Shown here: one piece after another, positions 23,801 through 34,711 of the stretch
How the letters are laid out: each line of letters opens with the position of its first letter
How positions within the stretch are numbered: the first letter of the stretch is position 1
Source of the DNA: Calliopum simillimum
Taxonomy: Eukaryota > Arthropoda > Insecta > Diptera > Lauxaniidae
DNA length: 64,000 bases
Direction: 5' to 3'
Assembly: GCA_951812925.1 (NCBI GenBank)
Contig: OX638371.1
Location: 38,724,101 to 38,788,100, forward strand
Notes under the pieces: model-generated
What the model was told of the DNA's origin: nothing
Seen by the model: the letters and a program-made list of their open reading frames with translations, nothing else
Databases searched by the model: none
Position numbers and translations under genes: made by a program

Positions 23801-24340
23801 ATGTCAGCTATTTCGACAATCCTTCTGGAAGGACGTCAGTCGAATCTGCGCCATAAAATTTTCTTTTTCATACTCAGAAAACTGCTTCCATTGGAAGAAA
23901 TTTTGGAAGTTTTGGAGGGAAAAGATGATGCCGTAGGATATAGAGGGTTTAATTTTGCTTTATTACCACCAAATAATGCCGATGTAGGCCTTACTCAGGG
24001 GATTGATACCAATTTGTGATGGGCAATACATTTACCTAGACACCTGTCAAATTAACAAACAACCTGAATAGAAATTACCGTTGTGCCGAGTTTAATCCCC
24101 TCATGAATGAGATATGTCATGCTATTGCCCTGCTCTCTTAAAATCATTAATTCGTTGACAATATTGTCCTATCATCATTCGGAATCAAAAAGTTCACAAG
24201 AAGAAGCCGATTAGGTATGGGAACAAATTTTAGCTTCAATATCATCTTCATATCCAGGTTGGAATCATACCAAAGCGATTGTGTCTTAACGGATAAGGAG
24301 TCTTCAAATTGAGAAGACATTTGCAGTGACATTTGGGTGG
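23801..24340 (+). pseudogene. piggyBac-like transposase remnant
   Basis: An open stretch from 23801 to 24019 encodes LPLEEILEVLEG and ALLPPNNADVG, which resemble the acidic N-terminal part of piggyBac transposases. After stops, about 24205-24230 reads KKPIRYGNKF, close to the conserved piggyBac motif KPIRFGYK. The region between is deleted compared with a normal 550-600 residue protein, and the catalytic aspartates were not found. The family call rests on these two matches and is moderate. Confidence 0.5.
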
Positions 24341-25329
24341 ATTTGATAAGAAATGTTCGCTTCAGAATACAGAAGAATTGACGGAGACACAGGAAAAAGT
24401 ACGTTTTCTGCTGTAATCCCAACAAAGAACCGACATTCTGAAAGTAAACACCAAAAAAAGCTTAAAGCTAAACTTATATTTTCAGCAATCAAAAGTCAAC
24501 TATACTAAGGGTTTTGTTTTTGTTATTCTTATAAACTCGACAAAATGGGAAACTAAGTTACAGATACTGATACTGATGAGAGAATCAATGATTACACTGA
24601 CGTCCTTCTGGAAGGACGTCCATTTGCGATGTCATTAATTACAAAAATATTCTAAAATCTGAAGTGTAGGGTATATGAGTACCCCAATTTCACACTAATT
24701 AACTCGAGACACTTATTTAGCAAGACGAAAATTTCAAGCCTATATTTGCGTAACCATTAGCTAACGTTTTAGAGTTGAATATCTTCTGCGTCAGTTCACT
24801 TTTAATCCAAAAGTATAGGCAGTTTTTTAAACTAAATTTACTTTTATAAAAATAATCAAATGATCATCTTACAAGGATTGTGGATTTTTTTGGTCTCCAG
24901 TATTCAAAGCGAAATTTTCACCAACCTTTTATATAAATTAATTTTTTGGATTATTATCACTGCTTATAAATATAGGTATGTCAACAATTTAAAAATTCAT
25001 ATTTTGTGGAGTGCTATAATTGTGTATGTATGTATGTTAGTAAAATCTGCGAAACTTTTTTTTAAGAGAAACGTATTATCGGCTGCAAATACGAATAGAA
25101 GCACATTTTAAATTTTTCTCATATATGAAGTTAAAACACGTCTTGTGTACCAGGTGAAAAATTTTGTAATTGATTTTGCTGAAAAAAATGCAATTTTGTA
25201 GTAACTATGCCAAAAGCACTAAAAATGTGGAAAAATTTTGTCCCGGTATTATTTGTGGAAGAGCATGGAAGAGCTCCATGTGCCTGAAACAGGGTTTTTT
25301 TTTTTTTTCTCTGCAGAAAAAGATTTAGA
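24341..25329. other. No gene recognised
   Basis: AT-rich sequence. A palindrome TCCTTCTGGAAGGACGTC at about 24602 repeats the same string at 23820 inside the piggyBac-like remnant, so up to 24660 may belong to that element. Confidence 0.4.
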
Positions 25330-25357
25330 CCCGAGTAAAAAAAAAAACAATTTTTAA

Positions 25358-26036
25358 CCTTAGAACCGTGTTATGAGCACTAGGTGCCCAAACCAATTTT
25401 CACTGTTGTTTTTAAACCCCAAATTGTTCCAAACGAATGCCAGATCTCATCGTTTTTCAATAGATTGAACTTTTTACTACTTAAATAAACTTAGTTTGGA
25501 TAAGATTTAGGTATAAGTAAAATAAAAATAAATAAAAGGCGAGAAACCTCATTTTCGTGTTATGGGCACGGGCACTGTGATCCCAATCAGACTATAGCCC
25601 TAACTATTATTTGTGCCAAACTTTATGCATATTGCTTTATCAGTTTGGGCGTAATCGTAGTTTCAACATGCAGACTGACACATACACCAAGAGGCCAATC
25701 AGGACCCAATAGAGCCATCAACGCCGAACATAAAAATTTGAAAAAATCAGGAAAATTCAAATTCGACTTTTGGAGCTGATTGACGATCATCTATCAACGA
25801 CCACCTTTATTTACACAATTCCTTATACTTTTTTCACACACAAATACTTTTTTTATATACTACGCTCATTCATACGTGCATATGTAAGTAAACGGTCAAT
25901 AAAAAAATATAAAATGTATAAAAAAGTTATATATACATAAAAAAAACCATAAGCTTCTTTAAAAATTTTTGAGCTTTCCAGTAATCCCCATACAAAATAC
26001 ACTGAGTGCCCAGAAACACCATGCACAGTTCTAAGG
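25358..26036. mobile_element. piggyBac-like MITE (TTAA-flanked)
   Basis: The termini CCTTAGAACCGTG and, inverted, CCTTAGAACTGTG are flanked by TTAA on both sides (25354-25357 and 26037-26040). TTAA targeting and a CCYTAGAA start are typical of piggyBac elements. The 679-bp body has no transposase. It interrupts the left arm of the composite element. Confidence 0.8.
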
Positions 26037-26277
26037 TTAAATAACGGCTGTACAAGGGCCAAATTTCATTACTTTTTTTGGGCTGTACAAGGGCCAAAAA
26101 TGGTGTTTTTGCAGGACATTTGGGCCGCACACGATGCTTCATATGGGCTGTAAGTGGGCTGTACAATTGAATTTTACTATTGAATTGGGCTGAACATGGG
26201 CTGTACATCGGCCGTACAATTTATTGTTCTATTGAAATTTATTTTATATGATTTTGGGCGAAGAGAAAAAAATTCAA

Positions 26278-26362
26278 GTGTGGCTAACATCGTTAAGCTG
26301 TGCGACTCAGAACATTGATAGCCTGGGTTCGAAACCCAAAGATGGCGGGAAAAAATTTTTTT
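26278..26362 (+). other. tRNA-like segment (+ arm)
   Basis: TGGCTAACATCGTTAAG at 26281 fits an A box region. GGGTTCGAAACCC at 26325 fits a B box and T loop, and a T run begins at about 26357. The module resembles that at 59.4 kb (TGGCTGAGTTCGTTAACG). Confidence 0.6.
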
Positions 26363-26492
26363 TTTTTTTTTCTGCCATTCAAAATTGGCCTGTTGGTTGG
26401 TTGTTCTTTTTTAAAATGAAATAACAATTTTTTTTTTTTTTTTATTTTAACTTTGCAATTCGAAGAATTTTCTTTTTCGGCTTTTTACTTTT

Positions 26493-26562
26493 CAGGATTT
26501 GAACCTGGGAATCCCAAGTGTTCTGCGATACGCACGTTAACGAGTTCAGCCAAAGCCATCAT
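26493..26562 (-). other. tRNA-like segment (- arm)
   Basis: Read on the minus strand: TGGCTGAACTCGTTAACGTG, then CCCAGGTTCAAATCCTG. These fit A and B boxes. It faces the + copy at 26278, one per arm of the palindromic host. Confidence 0.6.
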
Positions 26563-26693
26563 TATTGAGTAGCTGGCTGAAAATTTATTATATCATATTT
26601 ATTCATGTCATTCAATTTTATATGATAAAAAAATTTAAAAAAAAATTGTATTTTGACGTCAATAGAAAAAATAAATTGTACAGCACATGTACA

Positions 26694-27894
26694 CTGCCGT
26701 CCTAAGAAAGAATGTCGTAACTCCAATAAATTTTTAATTCTATAAAATGAGTTTTTGTGTTTCTTGCTGTTTCGTTTCCTCAACGGTTTCAGCTTTAAGG
26801 AAAAAAAGTTTTTATTCCTCATTCCTAGAGGATTTTTCACGCTCTACATAACGGCAATAGTAAAAATAGCCAATTCCGTAAATTTCAGTCGAAAATGGAG
26901 TTACGGTAATATGTTTTGCATCGCACTACTTCAGACGAAGCTGATACAAATCAAAAATGCCGTCAACTTTTGATTAAATTTACTGTGAAGAAAGAGTAAA
27001 TCCGAAGAAACACTCCTGTTTTTTGGTGACCAAGACCAATACCAATTTTGTGTCTACTGATTTTTTCTTCCTGGCAAGCTCTTTTCCGTTGTTCTGCAGT
27101 GTCTTTGTAATATTTCCGCTTACGCACAGTTCCTTTTTTTGTAAGAGGGATTTGATCTGATTCGTTGTCCGCCATGTGGGTTTGAATTTCCTTAAGTTGT
27201 GAATTCCAACTTGAATCAAAGATTAATTGAATCGGTCATTTTTAAAAGGGGATATGTGTCGGTCGACAGAGAATTATTCTTTTGCTTTTTTGTCATTGTG
27301 GCGATGGCACTGGTTGGTTTATCTATTTTCGAAGAACGCAGATTACTGCTTACTATTATTGTTAGTTAATCCCCATCACTAAAATCGCACTGAAATAAGA
27401 TTTACTAAACTTATGAGAATTTTTCTTAAATTTTTCATAAGTTTCAATTTAGTCACATATCCCCTTTTAAAAATGACAGATTCAATCAATCTGAGCAGCT
27501 ACAATTTTCCTCCGTGGAACCATACTCTAAAATAGATCTTAGACAAAATTTTACCGACTGACTTGTCCAGAGGCCATAATCGAAACTTCCTACGCGCACA
27601 AGATGTGTCATAAAGAAAATTTGTTTGTTTTTAAAATGATTTAGGGAAATGAAATGATTTTAAAAATGTATAATTCTACATACATTTTTATGGAGTTGCG
27701 GTGTTTTTGCTTAGCATGTGGAGATACGGTATTCTTAAATTGTAAAATGTGTACGGCTGGGAGTTACGACAAAATTCGGAGTTGATTTTATAGGGAAAAT
27801 AAAGGTATAATGCAACCTGTTCTTGTGGGTTGATGGACAGAACCGTGATGACCCAAAAAGATTGGAGTTACGGCATTCTTGCTTAAGACGGCAG
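26694..27894. mobile_element. TIR element (CTGCCGTC termini, 4-bp duplication TACA)
   Basis: The ends CTGCCGTCCTAAGAAAGAAT and, inverted, CTGCCGTCTTAAGCAAGAAT are flanked by TACA (26690-26693 and 27895-27898). The motif CGTAACTCC or its inverse recurs inside (26715, 26899, near 27690, 27762, 27864). A minus-strand frame at 26963-27175 (70 codons, starting MADNESDQIP and rich in Lys and Arg) may be a remnant of an encoded protein, but I recognise no family. A MITE is nested at 27221. Confidence 0.75.
27221..27492. mobile_element. MITE with about 40-bp TIRs, innermost of the nested set
   Basis: Left GATTAATTGAATCGGTCATT is matched in inverted form by GATTGATTGAATCTGTCATT at the right. Both are followed by TTTAAAAGGGGATATGTG. 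The 270-bp interior is non-coding. The target duplication was not resolved. Confidence 0.75.
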
Positions 27895-28453
27895 TACAGC
27901 CCATGTTTAGCCCATTTGTTTTCTACACAAATTTATTTTTGTACATTTGTACAGCCCTTGTACGGCCGCATGTACAGCCTTATGAGCTTTTTTAGTTTTG
28001 TACAGACCAAGTACGGCTTTAAAAAAGCAAAAATGCCCACGTTCAGCCCATGTTCAGCCCTTTATCATTTTTACTCGGGAGCCCTAAGCTGATTCTCATA
28101 ATGGATATTTTTTCTGACTGCGATTCTTGAGACATTTAAAAAGAAATTTAAAAATTGATACAGATATTAAAAAATGAAGAACCATCAGAGCTTTTTTGGT
28201 CACTCAATGTTCCTCCCGAGTATACGGACTTATAAGACCAATATATATACATATGTTACGTGATGTAAGAGTGTAAAAATCTATCCCCTACATAAATATA
28301 TGGCTGTCTTAGATAAATAAAAATATCGAGCCCTAACCGCTACAGTAGGTATGCAACATTTTTAAATTTTTCGAAACTTTTTTTTTTATGCAAATATGTT
28401 CTTAAATGTCATTCACATCTACATACTTATATGCCAAATATTAAAACTGAATT

Positions 28454-29128
28454 ATGTATATTTACAAAGATATCTGTCAATCGGTGGCAATATGGATAGA
28501 CATGAACATCAGTCCAATTCCACAAAAAAATTTGCACCCAGTACTTAAAAAATGGGCTTACCACAAGATGACTTTTTATTTTCAAAAGACAATAACCCTA
28601 AATACACATCCTGTGGCACTTCTGTACAACACCAAAGAGATTAAAACACCACAGCGATATTCTTCTCCGAATCCAATAGAATTTTTTTGGTCTTATCTAG
28701 TGGAAAGGTCAAAAAATACCATATTTTATCAAAAAAATGTGCTCCAACAAGTACTGCAAGAAAAATGGGAAAAAACACCGACCGAAAATGTCATAAAGGA
28801 ATGGAACCCTCGCAATGATGTTTAGATGATGTCTCCTCAAATAATGGCTACCATGGTTATTATTAAAAAAGCCTCTTTTACTTGATAAATAATCTCAAAG
28901 TGAAATTTTACTAAAAAGCAAAGATGAATAAATCATTTCTTTGCTTTTTAAGTGATTAGAACGCATTATTTAAATTTTTTTATGAAGTGGTATTATAGTT
29001 AACGTTCCATTGACTCGAAGTTTATAAAAAAAATATTACTTTTCTAAGAATGAAACGGCTAAAAATTGAGTATTAATTCGAATTTTTGAATATTTTTCGT
29101 ATGCAAAATACATCTGTGACTCACTGTA
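28454..29128 (+). pseudogene. Tc1-like transposase C-terminal remnant and 3' TIR
   Basis: A 123-codon frame (28454-28825) holds the end of a Tc1 (DD34E) catalytic domain: KKWAYHKMTFYFQK aligns with the block around the second aspartate, and SPNPIEFFWSYLVER carries the last glutamate (NPIE.FW). The second aspartate itself appears lost (ITLNTHP in place of a DNDPKHT-like motif). The tail ENVIKEW is typical of Tc1 ends. The sequence CTGTGACTCACTGTA near 29112 resembles a Tc1-type TIR. The N-terminal paired-like domain is absent. Confidence 0.75.
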
Positions 29129-29129
29129 T

Positions 29130-30477
29130 ATCATAAGAATATTGACGAAATGACGGCCATGTTTTGAAAAATCTTAAAAATTAATTTTCCAAAACCCATT
29201 GCAACAACTGTTTCTGTAAAAATAACAATTTTGATTAAAAAAATGGTTTAGGATTTAAAACTAGTTTAAAATGACCAATACAAGATCCGATTTAGTCTAA
29301 TAACTCTGGAGACCAAGATGCATCTATGATTTCAAGACCAAGACCCAAACCAAAACAAATACCATACCATTACAGTTTTAGTGATAGTCGTCGTGGCCAA
29401 CACTCACTGACCAAAACCAAAACCAAGAATGCTATGTTCTTGGTTTTGTTTTACTCATCACTAGTAGATGACTAATGATGACTGAATTTCAAACTTTATT
29501 TATTCTGTTTGGCTGTGCTATCGCTACGGCTTCCGGATTGCTTAATATTGTTTGACAGCTTAAAAAATTTTTGCTTAAAGTTTATTTTGCCAAATAACAT
29601 ACTAAGTCAATAGTATAGAAGGTATGATATTCACCTTTAAATACATTTTTCAAAAAGACTAGTTATTAGTATTTACTCGTTATTGAAGCAAGCCTTGTCA
29701 ATACTAAAAGTACTAATATCCGGAGTCGCTAAACTTAATGCCATATAACACGACTCATAATGTGTTGTATTTAAAAATACGTAATTAAAATTAAAACATA
29801 ATTTATACTTTTGTATACACGTATTATAATATTTCTCTACCACAGCTAGCTATTAGAGTGTATAATGTCTTTTGTATCAATTGTTATTATGCAGCTTAAA
29901 ATCTTTTAACATATGGCAACTAATTACTCTTAATGCAAGATTTGCTGGTGAATTTATTGGTTGAGTTTATTTGAATTCATACCAATTTTAGGTTTCATAA
30001 CCTGCTGGAGTTTGCTTTCACATCGCACTGTAATATTTTTACGAAATCATTGCGATTTCCTACGGTCAGATATACCACCACAAAACGGATTTGATAATAC
30101 GCCGTTCGTTGGCAATGCGGTGATATGTCGTGTAGTACAATACCATACCTCCTCGAATAGTTCAAATGATACACAAAGTCGAATGCATTAAATTTACGAT
30201 ACACAAAGCGATATACCGCAGATTTATATCAGTTAGTTAATATTTAAATTAATAAATGTATTGTAATATTGTTACTCGTAGATATAATGCATTGCTATTT
30301 TTAGCTAAAAATTAAAAGAGAATGGTGCGTTCAACGAATACAAATTTTGTTTATTATATAATCGCGAAACCTGAAAGTTTAGTAGTGATTAAAGTGATTC
30401 CTTGTCACTAAATGTTAAACACAAGATTTGATTCTAATTTATTTTTTGGTTCAGGTTTTCGACTTAAGTGTATTTTT
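29130..30477. other. No gene recognised
   Basis: AT-rich sequence including a CCAAAACCAAAAC tract near 29345-29425. Neither frame over 29961-30204 shows a domain. Confidence 0.4.
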
Positions 30478-30600
30478 TGCAAAGTTTAATTTTATTTGGA
30501 AAATAATTTTGGTTTGGGAAAAGTTCATTTTGAAAAAATTTTAATTTGATTTGGAAAAGGATAAATATGATATGGAAAAGGTTTAACTTAGAGTGGAAAA
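30478..30600 (-). repeat. Short run of TTTGGAAAA minisatellite units
   Basis: Units such as TTTAATTTTATTTGGAAAA and AATTTGATTTGGAAAAGG are the inverse of the monomer forming the array at 38885-39303. The copy is degenerate, about six units long. Confidence 0.55.
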
Positions 30601-30733
30601 TCTATGTCTCTATTGTAACTGAGTTCTCTGCACCACTCAGAGTGCATGTTCATCAACCATCGTTAGTTCTCCCTCCACAATTTTCAATTCTACAGACCCT
30701 TCTTAATATGAATTATTTATTATTTATGTATAT

Positions 30734-32104
30734 TAGACTGACCCAAAAAAACTAAAGGTGTTCCGATCTTAGGTGCTCAGCACTTAAAATGTTCGGTAGG
30801 GTCTAGAAACTACGTATGTAAATTTTGGTAAAAAAATATCGAGATTTAGCACTCGCGCAAGCTCGATAAGTAGCGCTGCCTTGACCGTACGAGAATGGGG
30901 TTCTTTCAGCCCGTGGAAATTGATAAAAAAGGATTGGAACAATTTTTTTTTCTGTCCTACTTTATGTTTTCGAGGTCGCTGAAGACAATGGCATTGCCAG
31001 TTTTTGGAAAAGATTCCAAGATTTCAAGAAATTTAAGATATCTCTCGAAAAAAAAAAAAAAAATTGAGATTTTTGTTAGATTAAATTGCCATTAATCGTA
31101 GGAAAATTTGAGATTTTTTTTTTCTCGGACACTAGTCTTGTAGCCTAGATTGTGACGAACAAAATGAGTGGTCGCACAATACTTTTTGACAAAATCTTTT
31201 CGAGATATCGGCCACAGACTGAACCGCCGTCCTGCCGTATTACCGGTCACGCTATTTTCATTGATTTTTGAGATCCTACCTTGTACTTTCGACGTCGCTG
31301 GAGATGCGGGAACATTTATTTTTACGATAAAATGCAAGTGTTTCAATACATTCAAGATATTCCTATGATAAATTTCCCTAGTGGGATTTCCAATGAAAAG
31401 CAGAACTAGCTCTAAAACCTCGACACAAATTTTCCGCGCATGATTCATCTGCAGCTAGTGATTGATGACCATCGCGGTTTTCTTCTGGAAAGGTGCCAAT
31501 GTGTCCCAAATTTTTCAGTGGAAGATAAAAAAAAGTACAAGGTAGGATCTCAAAACTCAATGAAAATAGCGTAAAATCGGCAGATATCCCCAGTGACCGG
31601 CAATACGGGAGGACGGCGGTTCAGTCTGTGGCCGATATCTCGAGAAAATTTTGTCAAAAAGTATTGTGCGACCACTCATTTTGTTCGTCACAGTCTAAGC
31701 TACAAGACTAGTGTCCGAGAAAAAAAAAATAAAAAATTTTCCTACGATTAATGGCAATTTAATCTAACAAAAATCTCAAATTTATTTTTTTCGAGAGATA
31801 TCTTAAATATCTTGAAATCTTGGAATCTTTTCCAAAAACTGGCAATGCCATTGTCTTCAGCGACCTCGAAAACTAAAGTAGGACAGAAAAAAAAATTGTT
31901 CCAATCCTTTTTTATCAATTTCCACGTGCTGAAAGAACCCCATTCACGTACGGTCAAGGCAGCGCTACTTATCGAGCTTGCGCGAGTGCTAAATCTCAAT
32001 ATTTTTTTACCAAAATTTACACACGTAATTTAGAGACCCTACCGAACATTTTGAGTGTTGAGCACCTAAGATCGGTACACCTTTAGTTTTTTTGGGTCAG
32101 TCTA
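30734..32104. mobile_element. Palindromic TIR element, copy 1 (TAGACTGACCC, 8-bp duplication)
   Basis: The ends TAGACTGACCC and GGGTCAGTCTA are flanked by an exact 8-bp duplication, ATGTATAT (30726-30733 and 32105-32112). The arms of about 500-550 bp are reverse complements over nearly their whole length, with an asymmetric middle (about 31290-31537) where part of one arm is lost. An 8-bp duplication fits hAT, P or Merlin elements. No transposase is encoded. Frames such as 31092-31448 come from the palindrome. Confidence 0.87.
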
Positions 32105-32552
32105 ATGTATATGGATCGTTTCACATATCAACCGGGCCACCTCCGTCACCGGTATTTGTGCGAACGGAAAATAAAGTTTTGGAGACCAAAATTTTCTTTT
32201 CTTTAAAAGCTTTCGAAAGCCGAATGGCGTTTTTAAAAATTTCAATATGGCGACATTGTAATACGCCCAGACGGGAGCGTAAAATAATTTTTTTTCAACA
32301 TTTCGGCGTAAAAAATGTCGGAATTTGGGAATTTTCAAATCCAAGATGGCGAATGCAACATGGCGCCTCACATCATAATTTTGCCCAAGTCGAAAAAATT
32401 ACGCTAGAGTGCTCAAACTCGGGAGGCATGATTCTTAAATATTTCTAAGATAAAAAATTAAAATTTTGATCTCCAAAACTTTATTTTCCGACCGCACAAA
32501 TTCTGGCTACAGAGGTGGCCCGGTTGACGAGAAACATCCCATATACGTGGGC
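32105..32552. repeat. Inverted-repeat element (ATATGG...ACCGGGCCACCTC)
   Basis: TCAACCGGGCCACCTC and AAAATAAAGTTTTGGAGA occur near the left side and again, inverted, near 32460-32535. Arms are about 85 bp. The 8-bp target of the preceding palindrome is the first part of this element, so that palindrome appears to have jumped into its left end. Non-coding. Confidence 0.65.
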
Positions 32553-32721
32553 TGCTATATATATTTCTGGCCTAGGCAACACTAATGTCAATTGCTAGAA
32601 TCTGGCAACATCATAATAAAATTTGACATTTTTTAGCATAAACGTACTAACAACGTTTTGATGTACAAGTGCAATTTGTTTTGTTTACAGTGAGTTAAGA
32701 AAATTAATTTTTCCATTGATA

Positions 32722-33445
32722 ACACTGTTCGACAAGTTCGAACTTTTTGTAAAACACAGGATAACACTGGTTTTTAAGCACGTAAAGGTCGAAATTTAAG
32801 CCCGAAACCAAAAAAAGCGTTCAAATCAATTAGGACTTTTCACATTGCATATTAATTACATCCCTGACGCGCTTACCTTAAATTTTAAAAATTTTTCGTC
32901 TTTGGTAACTCTTAGTGAAATTTTTTGTAGGATATTTTTGCGAAATTCTTTAACCCATTGTGGCTCAGTTTTAGAGAAAGGGGTCAAAAAGATCCATAAA
33001 AACACGATATAATAGGTTAATGTGTTGTAGAAAAATGATCTTTATGTGATTTCGTTATGATCTTGTCAGAACGAGTTTTGTCCAAAATGTAGTTTAGAGT
33101 TTTACAGTGGGGTGAAATTTGGAAAATATTGATTGTTCGAAGTGCTTACTGATTTTAACGATTTCTTTGCTTTTGGGATAAAATTTTTCTTTTTTAGTGT
33201 TCAGCAACTAGCAGTGAAATTGTATAGCAAATATTTCTGTACCTTTTTAAGAAAAGGGCAAAAATGACCCGATTTAACACAAAAATGCGGTAATTTTGTT
33301 TTTTTCATGCACAGTGGATAAAAAAACTTCAAAAATCGATTAAAAGAAAATATGACGTGCTGGAGCAAAACCACGAGACACGGGTATTTTTTTTTAACGT
33401 CTACCTTAAGAATTTTTTTTTTTTTTTTTTTGTGTCGAACAGTGT
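32722..33445. mobile_element. Deleted copy of the ACACTGTTCGACA palindromic element
   Basis: The ends ACACTGTTCGACAAG and, inverted, ACACTGTTCGACACAA match those of the larger copy at 58234-60128. Internal blocks such as CCACTGT-ATGAAAAAA and AGTGTTCAGCA also match. About 1.2 kb shorter than that copy. No clear duplication. It lies inside the mariner. Confidence 0.75.
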
Positions 33446-33830
33446 AATTTAAGCGATTATGGGGTTTCCAAGGAGAACAAACGTTTTTTACAACTAAGTG
33501 TTCATGCAAAATCGAATGTATTGGAGTGGAACTAATGCCCAAGGATGCCTCTATCTCACGGTATATCACACGACGATCTTGCATTATCGGTTCACGCACG
33601 GCATTAATGTTCTCTGGCACAACGCCCGTTTCTAGACGACCTTCACGGAATCCGTCTTTGAGCGGGCGTTGGCCACGATTGAATTCATTAAACCAGTTTT
33701 TCACAGTGCTATTGGATGGTGCTTCATCGCCATACAAAGATTTAAGTTTATCGATGCACTCTTGTAGTGATAATCCACGTCGAAAGCTGTGAAGAATGAT
33801 CGCACGAAAATGTTCACGATTTAATTCCAT
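33446..33830 (-). pseudogene. mariner transposase N-terminal domain, 3' part lost
   Basis: From an ATG at 33830 about 125 codons read without a stop as the mariner DNA-binding region. FRAIILHSFRRGLSLQECID and STVKNWFNEFNRG form the two helix-turn-helix parts, FREGRLETGVV the linker (GRPKTAVV in relatives), then IEASLGISSTPIHSILHEHL. The catalytic DD34D domain is missing. The frame instead runs on for about 80 codons into the inserted palindromic element, giving a 209-codon chimeric frame ending at 33201. It is more likely a relic than a gene, although the DNA-binding part is unbroken. Confidence 0.8.
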
Positions 33831-33994
33831 TTTTTTGCCAAATTGATTTTTTCAAGTCACTGTAAACAACACAAATGATGGTCGTACGTCAAAACGTTCT
33901 GAGTACGTTTATGCTAAAAAATGGCAAACTTTATTATGGTGTTGCCAGATTTTAGCTATTGACATTAGTGTTGCCTAGGCCAGAAATATGTATA

Positions 33995-34260
33995 TCGATA
34001 CCTCCAACGTAAAAGTTGTTAACTCAAGTTACCAACTTTTTACGCGACAGCGTTTTTCGAAATCTACACATTTGGTTCCATCTTGTGTCAAATTTTGGTA
34101 CCTCTAGCTTGAAATTTGAAGGCCTGGACGCTACTTTTGAAGTCACCTAAATTTATTTTATATAGGTTTTCATACAAAAAAAAAAAAGTTAAAATACAAA
34201 AATGCTCATTACTCAAAACTACGATTTTCGAGTTACCAACTTTTACGTTGGACGTATCGA
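33995..34260. mobile_element. 266-bp MITE (TCGATACSTCCAACG termini, TA duplication)
   Basis: The left end TCGATACCTCCAACGTAAAA is mirrored at the right by TTTTACGTTGGACGTATCGA. TA flanks both. AGTTACCAACTTTT occurs in each arm. It is a compact relative of the element at 13817-16233 and has inserted into the outer flank of the mariner TIR. Confidence 0.85.
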
Positions 34261-34711
34261 TATATAGCAGCCCACGTAATACAACAATCTACAGCACATC
34301 TTTCAAAAATGTATGATTTTTGCTTTTGACTTTTCTGGTAAAATAAAAGGAATACAACATAGAGGGAAAGAAACTGAAACTAAAAGTTGTGAAAATTAAA
34401 TAACTTAAGGTTTTTCACTTTATGCATATGAGAGTACGTGAACGTTAACTCATTATCAGTGGGAAAGGTTAAGTGAAAGTTTATTATGACGATTATTACA
34501 AAGTTAACATAAATGGTATTGTTTGTACTTATGAAGTAGATGACAATTATTAAATTTTATTTTTTCTATGCCTTGCTGAAAAGTTTTGCCACACCTATTG
34601 CACATACGAGTACATAAAAGCTGTAGTTATATATGTTATGTATGAGGCAACTTAAGGTCAACCATTAATGGGTACTGCTCAATTGGGAATGGATTTGCTC
34701 ATAAAGCATAT

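Larger units (their letters stand above)
25330..28079. mobile_element. Composite TIR element (CCCGAGTAAAA termini, GGGCTGTAC repeats)
   Basis: The left end CCCGAGTAAAA at 25330 is mirrored by TTTTTACTCGGG ending at 28079. Both arms carry many GGCTGTACA/GGGCTGAACATGG motifs in opposite orientation (26045-26215 and 27895-28060). Three other elements lie inside (25358-26036, 26694-27894, 27221-27492). Without them the unit is about 870 bp and contains an inverted pair of tRNA-like segments. There is no transposase. The outer target duplication is unclear. Confidence 0.65.
32544..34280 (-). mobile_element. mariner deletion derivative with long TIRs and two nested insertions
   Basis: The TIRs are long: CTGGCCTAGGCAACACTAAT continues through ATCTGGCAACA to AGCATAAACGTACT on both sides (32570-32660; inverse 33890-33985). 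That is about 100 bp, compared with roughly 30 bp in typical mariners. Matching flanks extend outward to ACGTGGGCTGCTATATA, which on the right lies beyond the MITE at 33995-34260. The transposase N-terminus lies at 33446-33830 on the minus strand. The rest is replaced by the palindromic element at 32722-33445. Confidence 0.75.

Noticed and set aside
29961..30204. Overlapping frames on both strands as a small gene
   Set aside because: Neither has a recognised domain, and open frames of this length are expected by chance.
31092..31448. 118-codon minus-strand frame as a gene
   Set aside because: It is part of a palindromic element; the same sequence recurs at 63300-63988 and in both arms.
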